A stretch of DNA of 64,000 nucleotides from the NCBI RefSeq assembly GCF_029946515.1, contig NZ_JARZHH010000024.1, positions 1 through 64,000 on the forward strand, in the 5' to 3' direction. The notes beneath the pieces were generated by a model that was given only the letters and a program-made list of their open reading frames with translations, searched no databases and was not told the DNA's origin. The DNA is from Polyangium sp. 6x1 (GTDB taxonomy: Bacteria > Myxococcota_A > Polyangia > Polyangiales > Polyangiaceae). Numbering within the stretch: the stretch's first letter is position 1; each line of letters begins with the position of its first letter. Below are positions 31,523 through 38,465 of the stretch, one piece after another. Made by a program: the position numbers and the translations under genes.

Positions 31523-31580
31523 CTGCTTGTATCGCGCTCCCCCGAAGGTTCGGGCTCCGAGCGACCCGAGAAGAATGAAC

Positions 31581-31600
31581 CCTGACCCAAGGTCAAGGTC
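31581..31600. promoter_or_regulatory. Second MerR-type operator-like sequence, merR promoter
   Basis: On the coding strand of the merR gene this reads GACCTTGACCTTGGGTCAGG. It contains two GACCTTG copies and an overlapping GACC/GGTC symmetry, related to but more compact than the P450 operator. It lies about 60 bases upstream of the merR ATG, so autoregulation is plausible. Confidence 0.5.
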
Positions 31601-31636
31601 AAGCCCGCGCACGTAGCAACAGCCAGCCCGATCCTC

Positions 31637-32914
31637 TCAGCGCGCCTCCTGCGCCGGCTCCCGCGTCCACATCGACGCGAATCGCGAATCGCCGGCCGGC
31701 GCGCCGTCGGCCTCTTCCTCGGCCAGATCCCACGGCGGGAACGGATCCTCGAATTGCCGGAAGCCCTCGGGTCCGAGCGCCATTTCCTCGTCCGAGAGCA
31801 GGCAAGCCTCGAGCCGCGCCCGCATCCCCTCGCGCTCCGCGGTCCCGATGATCACGATCTCCTGCCGCCTGTCGCCGAGCTCCGGATCCCAGTCGGACTC
31901 GATCCTCTGTCGCGCGTCTTCGTCCTCGGGCCAATCCTCCTTCGATTGCGCGGCCCACCATTTCCCCACGACGCCGAACCGGCACGCGCCGCCCGCCTGG
32001 GACCATTCCGCGACCCATTCGGGGCGCGTCGCCAGCCAGAAGAAGCCCTTCGACCGGATCACGCCCGGCCACTCCTCGTGCATGAGCGCATAAAGGCGCG
32101 CCGGATGAAAGGGGCGATGGTCACGCAAGACAAAACTCCCGAGCCCGTACGCCTCGGTCTCCGGCACGTGCTCGCCGCGCATCTCGGCCATCCAGCCCGG
32201 CGCCGCCTTCGCCTTCTCCATATCGAAGAGCCCCGTGCCCATGATCGTTTCGATCGGCACCTTGCCAAAGCTGGCGGGCACGATCCGCGCCCGCGGATTG
32301 AGCCTGTGCAGCGTGGCCTCGAGCAACCCGAGCTCCTTTTGCGAGACGAGGTCCACCTTGTTCAGGACGATGACGTCGCAAAACTCCACCTGATCGACGA
32401 GCAGATCGACGACGCTCCGATCATCCTCCTCCGAGGCCGCGACGCCCCGCTCCGCGAGGTCCTCGGCCGCGGCGAAGTCCTTCGAGAAATTGTATGCGTC
32501 GACGACCGTCACCATCGTGTCGAGACGCGCCACGTCCGAGAGCCGCGCGCCCGTGTCGTCGCCGAAGCCGAACGTCTCGGCCACCGGGAGAGGCTCGCTG
32601 ATCCCCGTCGACTCGATGAGCAAGTAATCGAAACGCCCCTCGCGCGCGAGCTTTTGCACTTCGAGCAGGAGGTCCTCGCGGAGCGTGCAGCAGATGCAGC
32701 CGTTCGTCATCTCGACGAGCCGTTCCTCGGTGCGGCTCAGCGCGGCGCCGCCGCCGCGGACGAGCTCGGCGTCGATGTTCACCTCGCTCATGTCGTTCAC
32801 GATCACCGCGACGCGCTTGCCCTCGCGGTTTCCGAGCACGTGATTGAGCAGCGTCGTCTTTCCGGCGCCGAGGAAACCGGAGAGCACGGTGACGGGCAGC
32901 CTGCGCTCCCTCAT
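31637..32914 (-). CDS. COG0523 GTPase, zinc metallochaperone-type
   Basis: A 425-aa P-loop GTPase of the CobW/COG0523 family. GFLGAGKTT (13-21) is the Walker A motif, the metal-binding CICC is at 73-76, ESTGISEP is the switch region and LNKVDLV gives base specificity. The C-terminal CobW_C domain begins near residue 260. YciC/ZigA/ZNG1 relatives deliver zinc to client enzymes under zinc limitation. Its ATG overlaps the stop of a zinc-free L33 ribosomal protein gene as ATGA. This COG0523-rpmG pairing is typical of Zur regulons, so zinc homeostasis is the best reading. A candidate operator lies upstream of rpmG. Confidence 0.9.
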   Translation of the reverse strand: MRERRLPVTVLSGFLGAGKTTLLNHVLGNREGKRVAVIVNDMSEVNIDAELVRGGGAALSRTEERLVEMTNGCICCTLREDLLLEVQKLAREGRFDYLLIESTGISEPLPVAETFGFGDDTGARLSDVARLDTMVTVVDAYNFSKDFAAAEDLAERGVAASEEDDRSVVDLLVDQVEFCDVIVLNKVDLVSQKELGLLEATLHRLNPRARIVPASFGKVPIETIMGTGLFDMEKAKAAPGWMAEMRGEHVPETEAYGLGSFVLRDHRPFHPARLYALMHEEWPGVIRSKGFFWLATRPEWVAEWSQAGGACRFGVVGKWWAAQSKEDWPEDEDARQRIESDWDPELGDRRQEIVIIGTAEREGMRARLEACLLSDEEMALGPEGFRQFEDPFPPWDLAEEEADGAPAGDSRFASMWTREPAQEAR

Positions 32915-33081
32915 TTCGCGCCGCCCTTCGAGATCTTCCCCTCGGTGAAGACGACGTGCTTGCGGGCGATCGGATCGTACTTCTTGATCTGGAGCTTCTC
33001 GGCCATCGTCCGCTTGTTTTTCGTCGTGTAGTAGCAGTACCCGGTGCCCGCCGACGAGACGAGCTTGATCGTGTCGCGCAT
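32911..33081 (-). CDS. rpmG: 50S ribosomal protein L33, zinc-independent (C-minus) form
   Basis: A 56-aa L33, opening [20 protein letters not shown] and containing [14 protein letters not shown]. The two CxxC zinc knuckles of the zinc-binding form are missing; only one Cys remains. In zinc starvation such paralogues replace the zinc-binding L33 and release zinc. It is the first gene of a two-gene operon with the COG0523 GTPase, overlapping by four bases, with GGAGG just upstream of its ATG. A second, CxxC-type L33 should exist elsewhere in the genome if this reading is right. Confidence 0.93.
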   Translation of the reverse strand: MRDTIKLVSSAGTGYCYYTTKNKRTMAEKLQIKKYDPIARKHVVFTEGKISKGGAK

Positions 33082-33108
33082 GGCCTCCGTACTACATCAC
33101 TGAAGATG

Positions 33109-33122
33109 TAGTTGCAACATTG
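33109..33122. promoter_or_regulatory. Candidate zinc-responsive operator in front of rpmG-COG0523
   Basis: TAGTTGCAACATTG, with the palindromic core GTTGCAAC, 28 bases before the rpmG start. The same 14-mer, with one change, occurs at 33597-33610. An 8-bp inverted repeat ACTACATC/GATGTAGT (33091-33112) overlaps it. Zur is the expected regulator; the site does not match a textbook Zur consensus. Confidence 0.5.
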
Positions 33123-33137
33123 TTACAGAAGCACCTA

Positions 33138-33587
33138 TCACTGGAGCGTCACGTGGGCCTCTTGGGGCATGACGAGCGCGAGGACCTCCTCGCCGCTCCT
33201 CACGGCGAGCACCACGTACGTCGCCGGGCAGAGGGACACGATCTGCTCGAGCCACGCGTCAGCCTCGAAGGCCGAGAGATCTTCGTGCGACGAGGTGATC
33301 CAGCAGAGCAGACCGAGGAGGGAGGAGGAGGAGGCGAAGATCCGAAGCTCGGCGCGTCCACCCCGGAAGATCCCGCGCACCGCCGAGCCGCGGACGAACG
33401 ACACCGAGAGCCGAAGGAGGCCCGCGGCGGGGTCGTACCCGAGGGTGAGGGTCGAGTCCACGGCGCGGCGCCGCATGGCGAGCCCTCCCGACGGTGCGCC
33501 GCCGATCGGCGAGAAGCCGGCCTCGTGGAGGTGGCGCGTCACGCGCTGGCAGATGTCGTCGCGTTCAGGGTCCGTGTTGCAGTCCAT
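33138..33587 (-). CDS. Unknown 149-aa protein in the zinc-related block
   Basis: No family recognised. The sequence is soluble, mixed alpha/beta, starting MDCNTDPERDDICQRVTRHL and ending EEVLALVMPQEAHVTLQ. Two N-terminal Cys (3 and 13) and scattered His could bind metal, but this is weak. The start lies ten bases from a copy of the GTTGCAAC-core motif, in a 51-base divergent promoter shared with the gene at 33639. It probably belongs to the same regulon as rpmG-COG0523. Confidence 0.6.
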   Translation of the reverse strand: MDCNTDPERDDICQRVTRHLHEAGFSPIGGAPSGGLAMRRRAVDSTLTLGYDPAAGLLRLSVSFVRGSAVRGIFRGGRAELRIFASSSSLLGLLCWITSSHEDLSAFEADAWLEQIVSLCPATYVVLAVRSGEEVLALVMPQEAHVTLQ

Positions 33588-33596
33588 GTCGAACTA

Positions 33597-33610
33597 TAGT
33601 TGCAACTTTG
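33597..33610. promoter_or_regulatory. Second copy of the GTTGCAAC-core motif, divergent promoter
   Basis: TAGTTGCAACTTTG, 13 of 14 bases identical to 33109-33122. It lies between the divergent unknown genes starting at 33587 and 33639 and can serve both. Recurrence in two neighbouring promoters with no similarity outside the motif supports a binding site. Confidence 0.5.
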
Positions 33611-33638
33611 ATGCGTATGCAATATAGAAGCGTTCGTC

Positions 33639-34106
33639 ATGATCAAGCTGCCCGAGCCCGGCCTCTACCGGACCACGAAACCCTACCCAGGCCAGGAGGA
33701 GGCGATCCCTGCCGGCGTCCTCGTGTACGTCGGCGTCGAGGACGGCGTCGCCTTCGTGGTTCGCCCCGGCCAGAACCGTCGGAACCGCTGGTTCTGGGGC
33801 AAACCCACCTACGTGCTACGCTCCGCGAGCTGGGCCGAGTCGCTGAAACGCCTGCCTTCGGAGGGCTTCTACACGCTCCCCCACGACCTCACGCTCGACG
33901 GCGGCGGGCGCTGGTTGAAAAACGCGATCGTGCAGCTCGGATACAACGGAGAGGGACGCGGCATTCTGTTCGTCGCCGAGGACCACGAAGGGGAGCCGCG
34001 CAATGCGCTCGTCTTCTCGGACCGCGGGGTGCTCGCGAGCGACGAGCTGCTCGCCAAACTCGCCTGGGCGCCGATCCTGCCGGTGCGCGCGGGAGCGGCC
34101 TCGTGA
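33639..34106 (+). CDS. Unknown 155-aa protein, divergent in the zinc-related block
   Basis: A soluble, beta-rich protein beginning MIKLPEPGLYRTTKPYPGQE. It has a SH3-like rhythm: VLVYVGVEDGVAFVV, RWFWGKPTYVL, GFYTLP. No catalytic motif or membrane segment. It may be a conserved myxobacterial hypothetical. Transcription starts in the short divergent region that carries the GTTGCAAC motif, so co-regulation with zinc-limitation genes is inferred from position only. Confidence 0.65.
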   Translation: MIKLPEPGLYRTTKPYPGQEEAIPAGVLVYVGVEDGVAFVVRPGQNRRNRWFWGKPTYVLRSASWAESLKRLPSEGFYTLPHDLTLDGGGRWLKNAIVQLGYNGEGRGILFVAEDHEGEPRNALVFSDRGVLASDELLAKLAWAPILPVRAGAAS

Positions 34107-34136
34107 TTTACGACATGACCCACGAAACCCAAGGTT

Positions 34137-34517
34137 TCAGGGCACATAACCAGCGTACGACAAGCCGAGCCCAACGAGGAGCTGGACAATCCCCGCTCCC
34201 GTCATGAGCCCAGGCCTCTTGTCGAGCATCGTCGTCCCCATCTGCACGATGCGCTCCGGGGAGAGGATGCGGAGCGCCCCGCCGACCACGAAAAGCCACC
34301 CGAGGATGGTCAGCCCGATCGGCCAGCCCGATCTCCAGGCGTTGACGATGCCGAGCCCAATGAGCAGCGTCATGAATCCCGACAGGTAAATGAGCGCACG
34401 GCTGCCCAGGAATTCCTTGGCCATGGCGCGGTAGCTCTTGCCACCGAACAACACACTGGCACCGGTCACCAGGAGCAGCGGCCCGATCAGCCTGGCAATG
34501 TAAATCGACGTATCCAT
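34137..34517 (-). CDS. Four-helix integral membrane protein, unknown
   Basis: A 126-aa protein with four hydrophobic helices, at about 7-27, 42-62, 66-85 and 103-125, and a small soluble loop (SPERIVQMGTTMLDKRP) before the last. GGAGGGGG precedes the ATG at 34517; an upstream in-frame ATG would add 32 polar residues and lacks a site. It resembles small DUF-type inner-membrane proteins in length and helix spacing, without a specific match I can name. Confidence 0.72.
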   Translation of the reverse strand: MDTSIYIARLIGPLLLVTGASVLFGGKSYRAMAKEFLGSRALIYLSGFMTLLIGLGIVNAWRSGWPIGLTILGWLFVVGGALRILSPERIVQMGTTMLDKRPGLMTGAGIVQLLVGLGLSYAGYVP

Positions 34518-34751
34518 GTGGCTTCCCCCTCCTCGCGTCTCACCCGGTCCACAGGAATCGTGTGCCCCGAACGGTCGAGCGCAAGCCCCGAGAGCGCGCA
34601 TGGGGCCATTCACCTTCTCTTTCTATCCAAGGTGCGTGCGACCAGAACCGGTACAGCTTTCGCAAGGCGCTCGAACACCCGGCGTGTGTGGGAATCGGGT
34701 TCCGCCTACGCTCTCTTGGTGTTCGAGGCGTTCGGGTAGAGGGGGGCAACC

Positions 34752-35315
34752 ATGGCAACCGCGCAGCAGGCAGCCAATCAGCAAAGCCTGTTCACCGATG
34801 ATTTGTTCTACTTCATCCTGAGGCTCCGAAAGTCCCGTATCCGGTCCGTCGCGGAGCGCGTGCGGCGCATGTATCCGGACGAGTCACCCGAGCAGCTGGC
34901 GCGTCGTCTCCTTGCATCGACCTCGGCGATTTCGTTCGCCGCGGGTGGCCTCGTTCACGCGCCCGCCGCCATCCCTGGGTTCGGCATCGTGTACGAAGGC
35001 CTGGGATTCGTCGCCGGCGCATCGATCCTCACCAGGATGCACCTTTACCTCGTCCTCGAGATAGCGCTGCTCTTCGGGAAGGACATCGACCAATCCGAGC
35101 GCGTGAAGGAGCTCGTTGCCGTGGTGGCGGCTTGCGCCGCCGGCGCCGCCGCTCCCGTGGCTATCGCGGTGACCTTGAACCCGGTATTCGCCGTGCCTGC
35201 GGGGGCGCTCGCTGCAGCGGCCGTCACCCAGGCGATCGGGGAATCGGCGATTCGACGTTACAAGCGCGGGGCAGCGCCCGAGGCGGCCGCCGCCTCCCCG
35301 CCGGCGAGGGGATGA
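34752..35315 (+). CDS. Membrane-associated protein, unknown (possibly EcsC-like)
   Basis: A 187-aa protein. A soluble helical start (LFTDDLFYFILRLRKSRIRSVAERVRRMYPDE) is followed by hydrophobic stretches at about 58-90, 120-140 and 143-160 rich in Ala/Gly. PGFGIVYEGLGFVAG and THMHLYLVLEIALLFGKD-type segments (here TRMHLYLV) recall EcsC-like proteins, but the match is weak. GAGGGGGG is positioned just before the ATG. The preceding gap (34518-34751) shows no gene. Confidence 0.6.
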   Translation: MATAQQAANQQSLFTDDLFYFILRLRKSRIRSVAERVRRMYPDESPEQLARRLLASTSAISFAAGGLVHAPAAIPGFGIVYEGLGFVAGASILTRMHLYLVLEIALLFGKDIDQSERVKELVAVVAACAAGAAAPVAIAVTLNPVFAVPAGALAAAAVTQAIGESAIRRYKRGAAPEAAAASPPARG

Positions 35316-35321
35316 GCCTCC

Positions 35322-35762
35322 TCAGTTCAGATCGAAATACACGTCGAACGTGCGTGGGTCGCGCTGGGTTCGCACATAAAGCTCCTCGAACATCACGTGC
35401 CCGGCAAGGCTCACGTAGGCGCGTGGAGCGGGCGGCGCCGCTACGACCTCGGCAGGAAGCAGGGGGGCGTCACATTGAAGCCATCCCTCGAAGTTGCTTT
35501 TCCATCCGATGGATTTCTTGAGGAGGATGCAAGTGCGCCCATCGGCGAGCCGCGCCACGTGCACCCGGGCATCCGCGCTCGCCCCGGCAAGATCGCCCGG
35601 GAGGGAAATCTCCTGCGTGGATTTGGGCGCGACGCTCTGCGTATGCACCCATTCGAGGACCCGCGCGTCCTGTGCGCTCCCCCCGCATCCCACACCAAAG
35701 AGGCTCATCAGCACCCCCAGGGAGTGCCCCCATGGGCGTTGCTTTCGCTGGTGCGTGAACAC
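35322..35762 (-). CDS. Small lipoprotein, unknown
   Basis: A 146-aa protein. The GTG at 35760-35762 follows GGAGGAGG, and the resulting N-terminus (basic HQRKQR, then hydrophobic LGVLMSLFGVGC) is a good lipoprotein signal with Cys26. Starting at the internal Met in LMSLFG would remove the charged region. The mature part holds EWVHTQSVAPKSTQEISLPGD, an 80-residue beta-rich domain with two Cys and the end RTFDVYFDLN. No family is recognised. It converges with the gene at 34752, seven bases apart. Confidence 0.68.
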   Translation of the reverse strand: MFTHQRKQRPWGHSLGVLMSLFGVGCGGSAQDARVLEWVHTQSVAPKSTQEISLPGDLAGASADARVHVARLADGRTCILLKKSIGWKSNFEGWLQCDAPLLPAEVVAAPPAPRAYVSLAGHVMFEELYVRTQRDPRTFDVYFDLN

Positions 35763-35898
35763 GTGAGGCCTCCTCCTGCTCTCGTTGCGCCAAGCGTACC
35801 ACTTCTTGACGGGTACGTGCGATCCGCACGGTCGACCGGCGCACGGGATGCGTGCTAGGCGTCGGGGAGATGCGCTCGACCCCAGGAGACCTGCGCTG

Positions 35899-36699
35899 AT
35901 GGCGCACCCGTATCGCCGCGACAGCACGCCCCCCGAGGCACCGACGCGACGCCCGGCGGAGGACCGGCTCGGCAACCTTCGCGCGGTCCACCGCGCCACC
36001 CGGCGAAGCGTCGTTGTGCCTATCGTGTTCGCCACGGGCCTGCTCGTTTTGGCCAGCTCCTTGGGCGCCAGGGCGTACGGCCTGCGCGGGCTCCTCCTCC
36101 CGCTGCCTTTCAGCCTCGCTTGCTTCGCCTTGCTGGCCATCCCTGCCCTACGCCGCCGGAAGCTCCGCATCGAGGTCCACGACGGCGGCCTCGTCGTTCA
36201 TCAGGGGCGTGCTCGCGCCGTCGTCGTCTTCGAGGACGTCGACGAGCTCTGGCTCGAGCTCGACCGGCGCTCGTCGTGGGCCGGGGACGTGGCGCTCATC
36301 TGCGCGGTGCGGCTCGTCGAGCACGGCGGCGCCGAGCACACGGTTCCGCTCGGCGTCGAGCTTGGGCACGAGATCACACGGCACATCATCCGTCACTGCT
36401 CCCTGCCGCTCGTGGCCGACGCAGAGCAGGCGCTGCGCGCGGGAGAGACGCTCACCTTTGGAAAGGTGCGTATCGACGCCGAGGCCATCCTCGTGGGAGA
36501 GAGCCGCGCTGCGTGGAAAGACCTGAGCCTCGTCCGGATGCAGCCCGGCAGGATTGCGTTCTTCCGAGGACAGACCGTGATTCCATGGCGCACGGTTGCC
36601 CTCGACGAGGTCCCGCATCCCACCGTGTTCATGAACCTCGTGCGCGCCTGCGCGCCCCGAATCGAGGTCGACGATCGCCTCGGCTCGCAGATGGGATGA
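35899..36699 (+). CDS. Two-helix membrane protein with PH-like soluble part (DUF6585-like)
   Basis: A 266-aa protein. An N-terminal polar region precedes two adjacent hydrophobic helices (about 38-60 and 62-82), then a soluble domain beginning RKLRIEVHDGGLVVHQ and continuing VVVFEDVDELWLELDRR. That order, short N-term, two helices, 'L.v...Glv' strand and a DV.ElW motif, fits DUF6585-type proteins of myxobacteria, which are not characterised. AGGAGACC stands before the ATG. The soluble domain probably faces the cytoplasm. Confidence 0.65.
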   Translation: MAHPYRRDSTPPEAPTRRPAEDRLGNLRAVHRATRRSVVVPIVFATGLLVLASSLGARAYGLRGLLLPLPFSLACFALLAIPALRRRKLRIEVHDGGLVVHQGRARAVVVFEDVDELWLELDRRSSWAGDVALICAVRLVEHGGAEHTVPLGVELGHEITRHIIRHCSLPLVADAEQALRAGETLTFGKVRIDAEAILVGESRAAWKDLSLVRMQPGRIAFFRGQTVIPWRTVALDEVPHPTVFMNLVRACAPRIEVDDRLGSQMG

Positions 36700-36745
36700 C
36701 TCCATTACCCAATTTTGCTTTCCCCGCCCACCGCGGCTCTGTACC

Positions 36746-38332
36746 ATGAGCGCCATGCGGGCGTTTTCCTTGGCTTGCTTCGCGGCGCTCACCGTCTCCG
36801 CCCTCGCGGCCTGCAAGGCCGTGGTCACCTCCGGCTCCGGCTCCCCGGAGGGCGACGCCGGATCGTCCGGCGGTTCCGGCCCGGCGCCGTGCGCCGCCGA
36901 AGGGTGCGATCCGCCCGTTCCGACGGTGTGCACGCCCGGCGAGAGCATCGCTTGTTACGACGGGCCCGCGGGCACGCTCGGTGTCGGCCGCTGTCGCAGC
37001 GGGCTCGCCACCTGCGCCGCCGACGGCTCGGGATACGGCATCTGCGTGGGGCAGGTGCAGCCGCGCGCGGAGATCTGCGGCACCACGAGCGACGACGATT
37101 GCGACGGCGTCACGCTCCCGTGCACCGAGGTGCCCGCGTGGTTCCTCGCGTTCGAGGGGAGCACGCAGACGTCCCAGCCGCTTCACGTCACCTTCGATCG
37201 CGATGGCGACCTCCTCGTCGCCGCCTTCTTCCTCGATCCGGCGATCCACGATTTTTTGCTGATCAAAGTCGACCCCTGGGGCACCGAGCTCGGGCGGCTC
37301 TCCCTCGGCAGTTTCGACCTGCGGTTCGCCGCCGCGCCCGACGGTGGGCTCGTGGTCGTGAGCAGCGACAACAACGGCTTTTCTGGCGAGGTCCGCATCC
37401 GTCGCTACGACGCCGCCTTTCAGCCCGTGTTCGATCGGACCTTCTCGGGCGGGCCGGCGTGGCCTTCGGCGATCGACGTCGACGCGGAGGGCAACATCGT
37501 CGTCGCCGGCGCGTTCATCAACTCCGTCGAATTCGGCGAAATCTCGATCGGCCCCGCGTACGGAGATACCCCGGACACGTTCGTCGCCTCGTTCGATCCC
37601 GCCGGCAACGTGCGCTGGGCCAAGCGCGTCATCGAGGGCGCGCTCGGCGAGCCGCAGGGGATTCATGCCATATCGATGGATGCGCTCGGGAATGCGGTGC
37701 TCGTGGGCGCCGGCTCGCCGCACGCCGTCGTCGATTTTGGGGCCGGCCCCGTGAGCGTCGCCGCGGGAGGGTACGCCGACGTCCTTTTGGCCAAGCTCGA
37801 TCCCGCCGGAGCCCCGCTCTGGGTCAAACGCTTCAACGGCGCCCCGACGACGGACAACCTCTGGGGACGGCTCGACGCGCAGGGCAATGTCTTCCTCGTC
37901 GGAAACACGGGGTCTGTCCTCGATTTCGGCGGCGGCCCCGTCGGCATCCAGTGCGGGTTCGCGGCGGTCTTCGACCCGGCGGGGAACTACGTCCGCAGCT
38001 TCGACGTGGAGTCGAGCGGCGGATTGATCAACGATTTCGCCATCGATGCAGCAGGGAACATCGTCCTCGCGGCCGCCATGCACGGTGGCATGGGGCAGTA
38101 CGACTTCCAAGCTCACCTGTCGCGCTGGAGCCCCGACGGCGAGCTGCTCGCGTCTCAAAATTTCGGCGACGCGGATGTGCAGGAGGCCGGCAGCGTCGTG
38201 CTGGACGCCGCCGGCAACCCCTATTTCGTGGGCTACTCCTGCGGGACCATCGATGTCGGGACAGGGCCCCAGCCCAACACGAGCACGGGTTCGTCCTGCA
38301 ACGTCTTCCTGGCGCGGACCCTGATGCCCTGA
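36746..38332 (+). CDS. Secreted lipoprotein with Cys-rich MopE-like segment and beta-propeller repeats
   Basis: A 528-aa exported protein; lipobox LAAC (Cys23) after a standard signal. The next 110 residues contain a Cys-rich module, CTPGESIACYDGPAGTLGVG, then CRSGLATCAADGSGYGICVGQ and DDDCDG, which is the myxobacterial 'notch'/MopE-type pattern that often precedes propellers. From about 130 the protein has repeats of 45-50 residues, each with a 'D..GN..v.G.f...v.fG' signature (e.g. DAEGNIVVAGAFINSVEFG, DALGNAVLVGAGS), as in SBBP/beta-propeller repeats. It is probably surface-located; binding partner unknown. Confidence 0.78.
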   Translation: MSAMRAFSLACFAALTVSALAACKAVVTSGSGSPEGDAGSSGGSGPAPCAAEGCDPPVPTVCTPGESIACYDGPAGTLGVGRCRSGLATCAADGSGYGICVGQVQPRAEICGTTSDDDCDGVTLPCTEVPAWFLAFEGSTQTSQPLHVTFDRDGDLLVAAFFLDPAIHDFLLIKVDPWGTELGRLSLGSFDLRFAAAPDGGLVVVSSDNNGFSGEVRIRRYDAAFQPVFDRTFSGGPAWPSAIDVDAEGNIVVAGAFINSVEFGEISIGPAYGDTPDTFVASFDPAGNVRWAKRVIEGALGEPQGIHAISMDALGNAVLVGAGSPHAVVDFGAGPVSVAAGGYADVLLAKLDPAGAPLWVKRFNGAPTTDNLWGRLDAQGNVFLVGNTGSVLDFGGGPVGIQCGFAAVFDPAGNYVRSFDVESSGGLINDFAIDAAGNIVLAAAMHGGMGQYDFQAHLSRWSPDGELLASQNFGDADVQEAGSVVLDAAGNPYFVGYSCGTIDVGTGPQPNTSTGSSCNVFLARTLMP

Positions 38333-38465
38333 TCCCGAACGGGATCGCCAGCATCCCGTTCCTTCTCACACCCGCGCCCGCGCCTCCGCCTCCGCTCGCC
38401 CGCTTCCTGCCCGCCTCCACCACTTCCTACCGCTCCCGCGCCTGCTTCCGGTACACTCCGCCTCC

